Assembly: GCF_034067285.1 (NCBI RefSeq)
Contig: NZ_CP139286.1
Span: forward strand, 2,294,001 to 2,358,000
Direction of reading: 5' to 3'
Source of the DNA: Acinetobacter pittii
GTDB taxonomy: Bacteria > Pseudomonadota > Gammaproteobacteria > Pseudomonadales > Moraxellaceae
Length of the DNA: 64,000 nucleotides
Position 1 is the stretch's first letter, and each line of letters begins with the position of its first letter. Under the pieces are notes generated by a model, which was given only the letters and a program-made list of their open reading frames with translations, ran no database searches and was not told the origin of the DNA. The position numbers and the translations under genes are program-made. Of the stretch, positions 27,661 to 35,928 are shown one piece after another.

Positions 27661-28992
27661 TTAATTTTTCAAAGAAGTTGCTTGTTCCAAACTCAACCCT
27701 TTGGTTTCTGGTGCCGTCATAATCGAAACAATCAAACCAAGTAGGGTGACACCTGCTGCTACAAACATCGTGTTGCCAATACCAATCGTGTCTAATGACA
27801 TCGGAACCAGCCATGTACCCACCGCTGCGCCGATTCGAGAAAATGAAGTTGCCATACCAACACCAATCGCACGCATTTCTGTTGGAAAGAGTTCATTTGG
27901 ATAAACCAATTCCAAGACTTGTGCCCCACCAATTAATACGGCGTATGCACAGAACAAAACCAAGACCAGCATTTGTGAACCATCAGCAAATGCACCCAGA
28001 CCTAGCAATGCCAAACCTGACCATAAGAAACTGTGAATGATTAATTTACGACGACCCATCACATTGATCAGTTTGGTTGCAATGGCACAGCCCACCACGA
28101 ACATTAAAGTAATTGCCACTGAACCATATTCAGCCCATGAGCCTTTAAGATTCATTGCCTCTAAAACACGAGGTGCAAAGGAATACACGGCAAACACAGG
28201 AATCACCGCACACATCCAAAACATCGAGCAGAAAAATACGCGTTTGCCATAGCCCGAAGCCAAGATTTGACTAAGAGATAAATTTTTAACTTCTTTCTGA
28301 ACAGGCACATTAGCAAGTGAAAAAGATGGTCCGTATACTTGTTTAATAATGGCTTCCGCTTCAGCATTACGACCTTTACTAATGAGCCAGCGTGGTGATT
28401 CTGGTGTACCTATTCGGATTAAAATTAAAATCAGACCAATCACGGCAGGACTCGCAAATACCCAACGCCAAGCCTCGTTAAGATCCATCTTTAAAATCAT
28501 ATTGCCGAAGAGATAAGCTAGCATCGCACCAAAAAACCACATGATTGTAAGCATTGCTAAACGAGGGCCACGTGCTTTGGTCGGTAGAAACTCAGTCAGT
28601 AATGACCCGCCTGCGGCATATTCAAAACCGACTGCGATCCCGATCATGAAACGACATAAAAATAATACCCATCCGGAATCAGCCCAAAGCTGAGCTACAG
28701 AACATAAAACAAATAAAGTTGGGGCAATGAAATACAGTTTCTTGCGCCCTATCAAGTCACTTAGCCAACCACCTAGAAAGCCGCCAAGAAACATGCCGAA
28801 CAGAGCGGATGCCGCAATCATGCCTTGCCAAAAATTGGTTAACTGTAATTGCGCAGCGGCCTGCATTAATGCAACTCCGATAATACTTAGAACATAGCCA
28901 TCCAGTAGCCAACCACCACCTGTACGAATACTCAATAACTGATGAAATCCATTTACGGGCACATCATCAATTGACATATGATTCGTTGCCAT
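27661..28992 (-). CDS. MFS transporter (sugar-porter/aromatic-acid symporter type)
   Basis: 443 aa from the ATG at 28992, chosen for GGAGATAAAA directly upstream; the upstream extension is not membrane-like. Twelve hydrophobic helices are expected. The GGWLSDLIGRKK loop 2-3 motif and the TPESPRWLISKGR loop after helix 6 mark it as a metabolite:H+ symporter. It also has VYPNELFPTEMRAIGVGMA in the second half. As the only inner-membrane importer in the cluster, it presumably takes up the substrate degraded by the oxidase, lyase and ALDH. Confidence 0.85.
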   Translation of the reverse strand: MATNHMSIDDVPVNGFHQLLSIRTGGGWLLDGYVLSIIGVALMQAAAQLQLTNFWQGMIAASALFGMFLGGFLGGWLSDLIGRKKLYFIAPTLFVLCSVAQLWADSGWVLFLCRFMIGIAVGFEYAAGGSLLTEFLPTKARGPRLAMLTIMWFFGAMLAYLFGNMILKMDLNEAWRWVFASPAVIGLILILIRIGTPESPRWLISKGRNAEAEAIIKQVYGPSFSLANVPVQKEVKNLSLSQILASGYGKRVFFCSMFWMCAVIPVFAVYSFAPRVLEAMNLKGSWAEYGSVAITLMFVVGCAIATKLINVMGRRKLIIHSFLWSGLALLGLGAFADGSQMLVLVLFCAYAVLIGGAQVLELVYPNELFPTEMRAIGVGMATSFSRIGAAVGTWLVPMSLDTIGIGNTMFVAAGVTLLGLIVSIMTAPETKGLSLEQATSLKN

Positions 28993-29162
28993 TTTTATCT
29001 CCAATACTCGTCCACCGAAGTGGATGTGTTTCCTACACATTTAAGAAATTTAAGGTTGAATAGCCCCTGCGAAACTGAAAACTCAATTTCGCCACCTTCG
29101 CTGTTTAAAGCTGTTTACCTAATTAATTTGATTTAAAACCTATAAACCTAATGCCACTTACA

Positions 29163-30488
29163 TCACTCTTCTAACCCTGCTTTTCTTTGCCCCCACCACA
29201 AGGTTGCATTGACACCAATGGATAAGAATGGCTCAGGCGGAACTTTGTTTGGACCTGAAGTTTCCAAAAGAAAATCAATCAAGTCGCTACGCTGGCCTGC
29301 AATCCAGTCAGCTAATAAAGTACCTGTGACTGTTCCGCGGGTAATTCCTAGACCGTTACAACACAAAGCACCATAAACATTTGGAGCAAGCTGACCAAAG
29401 AAGCCTTTATGGTTTTGCGACAATGCGAGTGAACCACTCCACGTATATTCAAATTTAACGTCTGGCAACATCGGAAAACGGTTATCAAAAGAACGCTGAT
29501 GTTTATAAATAAAACGCTCTAGACAATGCGGTTTCGGTTTTCCATTTGGGTTAAAACTAAAACTGTTGCGCATTAAAATACGGTTGTCATGGGTACGACG
29601 AACAGTACTACCAAACGGGTCAGATGGAATCACACCCCAGAAATCCTTACCGCCTAATTCAGCTTGCTCACTTGGCGTTAAGGGACGAGTCATACTTGCA
29701 TATAAAAAGACTGGCAACATGGTGCGTTTTAACTGTGAAAAACCAAAACGTTGCCCAAAAGCATTGTTCGCCAAAATCAACTTATCCGCAGTGATTTGAC
29801 CAAGGTCGTGCTTCAATACCACTTTATCGCCGTATTCAACTTCAGTGATTGCTGTATTTTCATATAGCGTCACATTCGACGGTAAACTGTCTGCTAAACC
29901 TTTGACTAACGCTGATGGTTGAAGCAGCATTGTTCCTGGTGTGAACAGTGCTTTTTTATAAAATGATGTTCCAATATGACTCGGTAATTCTGAACCATGA
30001 ATGACTTGGTATTCTTGCCCGAGTTTGTCTAAGCCACGTTGATAAGCTTCCAAAACCTTGATACCACGGTCTTCTACAGCACCTTGATATTTACCGCTTG
30101 GACGCATGTGACAATCGATTGCGTGTTTATTGACTAAGCCATGCAAAATAGATTGCCCCAACAAATTGAGCTTCAGAGTAGTTTTGGCAATATCAATATC
30201 ACCGATATAGTCTTCGGCACCAATATCATGTGGAAGATCAATTGCAAAACCCGCATTTCGACCAGCCGTACCAAAACCAACTTCTTGCGCTTCAATCAAG
30301 ATGACTTCATCATTTGGAAAATTAAGTGCCAATTGACGTGCTGCCGCCAAGCCCGTATACCCTGCACCAATGACTGCCCAGCGCGCTGTACTTTTACCTC
30401 TATGGCTTGGTTTAACCATTCGTTTTGGGCTCAAGTGATACCATGCACATCGCTGGTCATCGGCAGGTAAGGCTGTAACTTTAGTCAT
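29163..30488 (-). CDS. FAD-dependent amine oxidoreductase (PuuB/OrdL-like)
   Basis: 441 aa from the ATG at 30488 (GGAG eight bases upstream). The dinucleotide-binding motif WAVIGAGYTGLAAARQLA is near residue 48, followed by VILIEAQEVGFGTAGRNAGFA as in DAO/gamma-glutamylputrescine oxidases. A C-terminal FAD contact region (GALCCNGLGITRGTVTGTLLAD) is present. These enzymes oxidise C-N bonds of amines or amino acids to imines/aldehydes. Together with the PuuC-like ALDH it suggests an amine or imino-acid substrate. No glutamate-ligase (PuuA) gene is nearby, which argues against the classical putrescine route. Confidence 0.85.
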   Translation of the reverse strand: MTKVTALPADDQRCAWYHLSPKRMVKPSHRGKSTARWAVIGAGYTGLAAARQLALNFPNDEVILIEAQEVGFGTAGRNAGFAIDLPHDIGAEDYIGDIDIAKTTLKLNLLGQSILHGLVNKHAIDCHMRPSGKYQGAVEDRGIKVLEAYQRGLDKLGQEYQVIHGSELPSHIGTSFYKKALFTPGTMLLQPSALVKGLADSLPSNVTLYENTAITEVEYGDKVVLKHDLGQITADKLILANNAFGQRFGFSQLKRTMLPVFLYASMTRPLTPSEQAELGGKDFWGVIPSDPFGSTVRRTHDNRILMRNSFSFNPNGKPKPHCLERFIYKHQRSFDNRFPMLPDVKFEYTWSGSLALSQNHKGFFGQLAPNVYGALCCNGLGITRGTVTGTLLADWIAGQRSDLIDFLLETSGPNKVPPEPFLSIGVNATLWWGQRKAGLEE

Positions 30489-30569
30489 TTCAAAAACTCC
30501 ATTTATATTTTCCACTCACCTACTTTTCCTGTAAGTGAAAGTATTATTTGTAAAAGGTTTTGCCTTTAA

Positions 30570-31247
30570 TTAATAAGTAAGTGGAACATCAATACCTTCC
30601 GGAACAACATATTCAGTCATTCGACGGCGAGATAAATCCATGTGCACGCGGATCAGCTCACCGGCTTCACCTGCGTTGTGACGCTCTATGGCATCAATAA
30701 TCTGGTCATGTTGAATAACCGCTGTATCAAGATCTTCTTGCATATCTGATGAAGTCGGCTGGCGATAGAAAATCTTGCCCAACCGAGCATGATCAATCAG
30801 CAAACGCTCTAAACTCGGCATCAGATATGCGTTTTGGGAAATCTTTCCTATTTCCAAATGAAACTGGTTGTTATAGTAAACACGGCCTTCCAAATCATTT
30901 TCATCAATGGCTTTACGAAATTGCATCTGGATTTCTTTTAACTGCTTAATATCAATTGAACTAGCATTAATTGCTGCCAATTGTGTCGTAGCGATATAAA
31001 CTAATGGCGCAGCTAAAAAGAAATTACGTAGTGATTGATGGCTCATCGAAGAAACACGAGCAGCACGATTTGCTTCAAGCTCAAGGTAACCTTCGGCGGC
31101 CATTTGGCGGATGAGTTCACGAACGGGTGATCTGGAAATTCCAAATTCTTCGCTTAGGGATATTTCATCTACAATAGCGCCCGGTGCCAATTCCATACTA
31201 ATAATGCGGCGTTTTAATGTTTCGGCTAATCGTATTTTCTTATCCAT
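30570..31247 (-). CDS. GntR-family (FCD subfamily) regulator of the catabolic cluster
   Basis: 225 aa from the ATG at 31247, preceded by GGAG. The N-terminal winged HTH has RLAETLKRRIISMELAPGAI and EISLSEEFGISRSPVRELIRQMAAEGYLE. The all-helical FCD effector domain includes NQFHLEIGKIS and ends with HMDLSRRRMTEY, with metal/acid-binding His residues. It is the first gene of the minus-strand cluster, 81 bp before the FAD oxidase. Repeats of TGTCTACAAT upstream suit an FCD operator, so autoregulated repression relieved by a pathway acid is likely. Confidence 0.87.
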   Translation of the reverse strand: MDKKIRLAETLKRRIISMELAPGAIVDEISLSEEFGISRSPVRELIRQMAAEGYLELEANRAARVSSMSHQSLRNFFLAAPLVYIATTQLAAINASSIDIKQLKEIQMQFRKAIDENDLEGRVYYNNQFHLEIGKISQNAYLMPSLERLLIDHARLGKIFYRQPTSSDMQEDLDTAVIQHDQIIDAIERHNAGEAGELIRVHMDLSRRRMTEYVVPEGIDVPLTY

Positions 31248-31298
31248 GTTAACCACTCCATCCATAAGCCTGAGCTCGGTTCCTACCTTTATGGGAAA

Positions 31299-31352
31299 TG
31301 TCTACAATTTGTATAATTCTCCATTTCTCAAATAATACAATGTGTCTACAAT
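31299..31352. promoter_or_regulatory. Candidate GntR operator pair
   Basis: TGTCTACAAT occurs twice in the same direction, at 31299-31308 and 31343-31352, spaced 44 bases (close to four helical turns). Each has a TGT-CT-ACA dyad like FCD-type GntR sites. Between them lies an imperfect inverted repeat TTGTATAAT/ATAATACAA (31309-31317 and 31332-31340). The position is just upstream of the GntR start. Confidence 0.5.
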
Positions 31353-31517
31353 CCAAAAAGATAAAGAAAAGGACAGAAAATATAATGGATTTACCTAAAT
31401 GAATTTTTTTAGAGTTACCATAACTCCGACGAATTAGAATTCCCCCATTGCCCAAAGCGTGCTAACATCCAAATTCTGACAATTACCAATGTCAAAATAA
31501 TTTCTAGAGGAAACAAG

Positions 31518-31949
31518 ATGTTAAAAACTAAAAAAATCAACATCGTACAAGAATTTGATGCACCCGTAGACAAAGTCTTTGCAACCTTAAGTGAGCATGA
31601 AAACCTAAGCAAACTTTTCGCTCCTGCTAAAGTGACTCGCATTAGCAACGGAAAGGATGCACGCAATGGTGTTGGCTCTGCGCGCAAAATGTCTATTCCA
31701 TTGACCCCTTCGTTTGTAGAAACAAATTTAGTCTATAAAGAAAATGAACTGATCGAATATGCAATTACCAGTGGCATTAGCCCAATTAAAGCTCACCGTG
31801 GTGTCATGAAATTTACTGACTTGGGAAATAATCGGAGTCGTTTAGATTACACGATTAGCTTTAAAGGCCGCGTGCCCTTCATTGGTCTTATTATCAAAAA
31901 AGCTTTAGAAAATTGCGTGAGCCGTGGACTTAAAAAACTTAAGTTTTAA
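31518..31949 (+). CDS. SRPBCC (START-like) family protein
   Basis: A 143-aa protein. It opens with INIVQEFDAPVDKVFATLSEHENLSKLF, the usual first strand and helices of polyketide-cyclase/START-like domains, and ends with the long helix LIIKKALENCVSRGLKKL. Such proteins bind hydrophobic ligands in a deep cavity; no enzymatic residues stand out. AGAGGAAAC precedes the ATG. It is divergent from the GntR gene but has its own terminator and no operon partner. Confidence 0.8.
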   Translation: MLKTKKINIVQEFDAPVDKVFATLSEHENLSKLFAPAKVTRISNGKDARNGVGSARKMSIPLTPSFVETNLVYKENELIEYAITSGISPIKAHRGVMKFTDLGNNRSRLDYTISFKGRVPFIGLIIKKALENCVSRGLKKLKF

Positions 31950-31965
31950 TCGCCGCATCTAAAAG

Positions 31966-31989
31966 AAAAAGCCCAGTTACGGGCTTTTT
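31966..31989 (+). terminator. Intrinsic terminator of the SRPBCC gene
   Basis: AAAAAGCCC (31966-31974) pairs with GGGCTTTTT (31981-31989) with a 6-base loop and extra T residues. It also ends the convergent TetR gene. Confidence 0.85.
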
Positions 31990-31996
31990 TTAAGAT

Positions 31997-32563
31997 TTAA
32001 GTTGAATGCTCAGATAGCATAAATAAAAAGTAATCTAGTAATTTATCCCGTTCATCTACGCTATTGGCACTTAATAACTGAACCATTGCTCCATCAATTG
32101 CAAATAGAAACATGTGTGCGTCTTTTATTGAGGCGGTAGTTTTGACAGTAAGAAGTAGCTTATAAATCTCATTGATAAACCAGTTTCTATAATCAACAAC
32201 CACCCGGTACGCCATTGCATAGCACTTTTCAATTTCAAAAATTGCTTTAAATGGCAAACGGTAAAACCCTTCTAAATTGGCATGTAAAAAGTAAATTTGC
32301 TTGAGTTTATCGAACACCATAAGTTCGCTGTATGAATTGATAATTGAAAGGACTTTTACTTTGAGCGCATCCGTTTGAAAGGTTAAACACATCTCGATGA
32401 GTCGTGCTTTTGAATGAAAGATGTTATAGAAAGTCGCTTTGGGAATTTTGGCCTCAGCAATAATTCGGTCAACCCCCACCGTGTTAAACCCATCTTGAGT
32501 AAATAAATCTTTTGCCGTGTGCAGCACTCGTAGTGCTCTAAATGAAGATTCCAAATTGTTCAT
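31997..32563 (-). CDS. TetR-family regulator of TetR/C4-like RNA module 1
   Basis: A 188-aa TetR protein. The HTH region is VLHTAKDLFTQDGFNTVGVD through KATFYNIFHSKARLIE (residues 13-53). It is a clear paralogue of the TetR at 47552: SFRAL, KATFYN, FHSK, RLIEM, IYFLHA, LPFKAIFEI, VVDYRNWFINEIY, DAHMFLF and IDGAMVQLL are all shared in register. It is transcribed away from a structured C4-like RNA about 300 bp to the right, as is its paralogue. It probably regulates that divergent region, but no target is shown. Confidence 0.85.
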   Translation of the reverse strand: MNNLESSFRALRVLHTAKDLFTQDGFNTVGVDRIIAEAKIPKATFYNIFHSKARLIEMCLTFQTDALKVKVLSIINSYSELMVFDKLKQIYFLHANLEGFYRLPFKAIFEIEKCYAMAYRVVVDYRNWFINEIYKLLLTVKTTASIKDAHMFLFAIDGAMVQLLSANSVDERDKLLDYFLFMLSEHST

Positions 32564-32856
32564 ATATACCGCTTAAAATAATTTTTTGTTGTATGTAAAA
32601 AGAGATAGAAATGCCGTCACTCTTAAAATGAGTGCTAAAAACAGGCATGCAAAAACGACACAATAAAGTTGTGCTCGCCTATCTCGGGTTTATTGTTGCT
32701 ATGATTTTTGAGTCGTAATGATCTAAGGTTGTAGAAAACTTAGAGTCGATTAAACCAATTTATAGACTGTTTAAACGGTATAAATAGAGAGATTTTGGCA
32801 TAGGCCAATAAATGAGAAGAATTAGTACGCATAGCGGACTCCTAGATGAAATAGAA

Positions 32857-33083
32857 GTTCTACCTAATCACTGTCAAATGATTATGGTGGCAGAACGAAG
32901 GCGGGTTGACAGACCAGTCATCTAGGAACTGGCACGCACAAGGCGTCCCTCCTCCGTCCTACCGCTACGAAGGGGGACGAACGAGTTCAACACCAAAAAA
33001 TTACTTTTTTGATGTTCTAGATGATAGCGGCCTGTCAAAGCCGACTGGCGATGTAGGCCAGCATGCAAAGGATAGTATTCACT
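32857..33083 (+). ncRNA. C4-antisense-like structured RNA, copy 1
   Basis: Non-coding by codon pattern but conserved with 48366-48579. It opens with TGGCAGAACGAA, the start seen in the Acinetobacter family related to phage P1/P7 C4 RNA. Stems: long-range TTGACAG (32906-32912) with CTGTCAA (33032-33038); hairpin CCAGT/ACTGG (32914-32932); ACGC/GCGT with its loop over 32934-32945; CAAAAAA/TTTTTTG (32994-33011); and CTGGC/GCCAG just after 33040. Several stems differ in sequence from copy 2 but keep pairing. A small open frame over it is not believable. The strand is inferred; stems fit either. The role may be antisense control of a phage-type or host mRNA. Confidence 0.65.
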
Positions 33084-33245
33084 ATTGTTGGCGTCAAGCG
33101 TGGGAAATGACAATCGTATTAAAGTAGAGCGGTTGGGGAAATAAAAAATAGGTAAGTCAATCATCACTAAAATTTAACTTACCCTAATCTTACTAATTTT
33201 AGAAAAATATTTTATAAGGCTTTTGAATATATAAAATTAAATTTT

Positions 33246-34163
33246 TTATGGTTCAACCATTTCACCACTATAAAAAACTCTATTGGAATTATTCGTTAAA
33301 CTTAAAGTCATTATTAAGTGATCTTGATCTAATTCATTAAACTTAGAAACCTCTATTGTTCTTCCATTATCACACTCATATAAAGCATATACTGACAAAT
33401 CCTTATCTATAAGTTTAGAGTATCTAGTTTGTCCTTCTAAGGAATTTTTAGTATAGGTACAAGTTCCAGAAGTATTTAATTCTGGTCTATTAGCATTTTT
33501 AAAATCCATATTAAAAGAGACTCCTTTTTCATCAATGAAACGGATATCTAATTTTAAGTGTGAAGGACCTAAAGTTGTTAAATTAGGTGAGCTGAGGTTT
33601 GTCGAATTACTTTCATATGTCTCCTCCTCTAATACCTTTGGTTTCTCTTCTTCAGATGAAATATCAATATCCTTCGTATAAGAAGCACTACTCTCAGCTT
33701 GATAATCAATATTATTTATAGGGTTATTAAATTTATTCTCATCTTGATATCCGCTATCAGCTTCACTGTAGGCTGGTTGCTCAACATAGCTTTTGGGAGA
33801 ATTCAATAAATAAATTATAATTCCTACACATATAAAAATAATTAAAATTAAAAAATAAATAATTGATTTACTATTTCTTTTTTTAGGTTCTGTATAAACA
33901 GTATTTAAATTTTTCTCATAGGAATTCGATTTTGAAAATTTATTCTTTAGCGCATCAAAACTTAGACCAATTGTTCCTAGAACTGTTATAGCTGCCATAA
34001 CAATTAAAGGAGCAATAACTGAGCCTAAAACAAAAACACCTACTGTCCCCATAAAACTATGAGGTTCTATGATTGAATAAGCAACATAGTAAGGCAATAA
34101 CAAAGCTAGAATATAAATACACCAAACAAAAAAATATCCGAATATTAGTAATAATGCCTGCAC
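33246..34163 (-). CDS. Membrane-anchored protein of unknown function
   Basis: 305 aa. Two hydrophobic helices at the N-terminus (residues about 3-30 and 38-65) and a third at about 98-118 (SIIYFLILIIFICVGIIIYLL) suggest an inner-membrane anchor. An Asp/Glu/Ser-rich low-complexity linker (about 120-185) leads to a C-terminal beta-rich domain of about 100 residues with two cysteines. The DNA is very AT-rich. No family is recognised. It stands alone, with AT-rich gaps on both sides. Confidence 0.65.
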   Translation of the reverse strand: MQALLLIFGYFFVWCIYILALLLPYYVAYSIIEPHSFMGTVGVFVLGSVIAPLIVMAAITVLGTIGLSFDALKNKFSKSNSYEKNLNTVYTEPKKRNSKSIIYFLILIIFICVGIIIYLLNSPKSYVEQPAYSEADSGYQDENKFNNPINNIDYQAESSASYTKDIDISSEEEKPKVLEEETYESNSTNLSSPNLTTLGPSHLKLDIRFIDEKGVSFNMDFKNANRPELNTSGTCTYTKNSLEGQTRYSKLIDKDLSVYALYECDNGRTIEVSKFNELDQDHLIMTLSLTNNSNRVFYSGEMVEP

Positions 34164-34403
34164 AAATAAGCTCCACCCAAGAATCTATCCCAGTGTAATA
34201 TATTAAGCTGTTATTTGTTAATATTAAGGCTATTTAAATAATCTATCTTATCTATAACCACATACACTTAACCTTATTTTTTTCTACTTAACATTAAAAG
34301 TACTTCAATCTTTTTTGATATTATTTTCAGCTGTAATCTTAAAATTAATTTTAACTAGAGCTAACTAAGCAAGAATCAAATAATCCTTCCAATAAATTAC
34401 CCA

Positions 34404-35624
34404 CTAATCCATCAACTTTTTACGGCGATACAACCCACAATTCCCAGAAAATAGCGCTGCCAACAAACAAGTAATAATCGCATAAGTGGCAACATTCATT
34501 CCAAATAGCTCAATCGCTAAAATAATAGATGTTAATGGTGCTTTACTCGCCCCTGAAAACAAACTGACTAACCCTAAGCCTGCAAGCAATGAAATTGGTA
34601 AGTTTAAAGCTGCCCCTAAAGCATTCCCTAATGTCGCCCCTACATAAAAGAGTGGCGTAATTTCACCACCTTTAAAACCTGAACCTAAAGTGATGGCGGT
34701 AAAAACGGTCTTGTTAAAAAAGTCATAAAACTCAATCGGTACATAAAAAGATGAAATGATTTTATCTGTACCCAAACCGTTGTATTGCTGATGCGCGGTG
34801 AACAAAGTAAGTAGCATAATCACAATACCGCCGACCATGGTTCTTAATGGCAAATAGCGAATATATTTATAAAAGACGTCACTCGCAAAATGAATGGCGG
34901 CAATAAAGAAACGTGCAGCTAAACCAAAGATCAACCCTGCCGCAATCAGGCTCATGAGCGTGCCAAAATGAATCGCTGGAAACTCACTAATCACATAAAA
35001 GATATGTGGATGAACAATATCGAATAGTTCAGGAATGGTCGAAGCAATCAGCGCCGACACAAAACATGGAAAAATAGCTGAATATCTTAAATTACCTAAA
35101 GCTGTAATTTCTAAACCATAGATCGCGCCCGCCAAAGGCAAGCCAAACACCCCTGCAAAACCAGCACCAATACTGGCGATTAAACAAATTTTTCGGTTAT
35201 CTTCCGAGATTTTTAATATATGGCTCAGATGGTCAATTAAAGCACCCGAAAGCTGAACTGCTGGCGCCTCACGTCCTGCTGAACCACCAAACAACTGCGT
35301 TAAAATTGAGGTGATAAAAATGATAGGACTCATTCGTTTTGGAATAAACGACTTAGGCTGGTGAATTTCATCAATCAGTAAATGAGTTCCCCGTTCAATC
35401 GGCGATCCATATTTTTTAATGAGGTAACCAATACCAAAACCCACAAAAGGCAAAAAGTAGATAAGCCAGTGATGTAGGCTTCTGACTTTGTTTGAAATAT
35501 CAAAGGCAACAAAAATTAAGGTCGAGGCTAGCCCTGCTACGACTCCAATCACAATTGAGATGACGAGCCAATAGACACTGTATTTTAGAATTTGATCATA
35601 TTCAGATGAAGGTAGAATTTTCAT
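34404..35624 (-). CDS. CLC-family chloride/anion channel or transporter
   Basis: A 406-aa membrane protein. GGSAGREAPAVQLSGAL near residue 115 carries the CLC gating-glutamate motif, and GSGFKGGEITPLFYVGATLGNALG near residue 315 is the second conserved CLC helix. It lacks the canonical GSGIP selectivity motif: the aligned place reads YGSPIERGTHLLIDEIH, as in a shorter divergent clade sometimes linked to fluoride export. No C-terminal CBS domains. The upstream region was read for a fluoride riboswitch and none was seen. CLC membership is firm; the anion is unknown. Confidence 0.82.
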   Translation of the reverse strand: MKILPSSEYDQILKYSVYWLVISIVIGVVAGLASTLIFVAFDISNKVRSLHHWLIYFLPFVGFGIGYLIKKYGSPIERGTHLLIDEIHQPKSFIPKRMSPIIFITSILTQLFGGSAGREAPAVQLSGALIDHLSHILKISEDNRKICLIASIGAGFAGVFGLPLAGAIYGLEITALGNLRYSAIFPCFVSALIASTIPELFDIVHPHIFYVISEFPAIHFGTLMSLIAAGLIFGLAARFFIAAIHFASDVFYKYIRYLPLRTMVGGIVIMLLTLFTAHQQYNGLGTDKIISSFYVPIEFYDFFNKTVFTAITLGSGFKGGEITPLFYVGATLGNALGAALNLPISLLAGLGLVSLFSGASKAPLTSIILAIELFGMNVATYAIITCLLAALFSGNCGLYRRKKLMD

Positions 35625-35928
35625 TCGCTTTCTTCAATTCGCCTTTGAGTGGATGCCAAATTCTCAAATTATTTTTATGCTGCCAGCTCATTAAGTGAGA
35701 AATGCTTAAACTGGGCTAAAAATTAAAGCCCGCATATGCGAGCTTTCAATACAGTGATTAATTTTTGGTATCACTAAACTGTGACAAATATCTCATAATT
35801 GGCGCTATTTTTCAAGTTGAAAATAGTTAACGAGTACTGTGAAAAACAACTCACTAAGTGAATAAATAAGCATTGGCTTTGACCCAATCAAACTAATGCC
35901 TAATCGGGTCAAATCATTTAATGAAGTC

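Noticed and set aside
32906..33127. 73-aa open frame over the first C4-like RNA
   Set aside because: The sequence is conserved as paired stems, not codons, and the frame is not kept in the second copy.
35625..35890. Fluoride riboswitch upstream of the CLC gene
   Set aside because: I looked for the conserved pseudoknot bases on the minus strand and did not find them; only a simple AAAGC...GCTTT hairpin at 35725-35746 is present.
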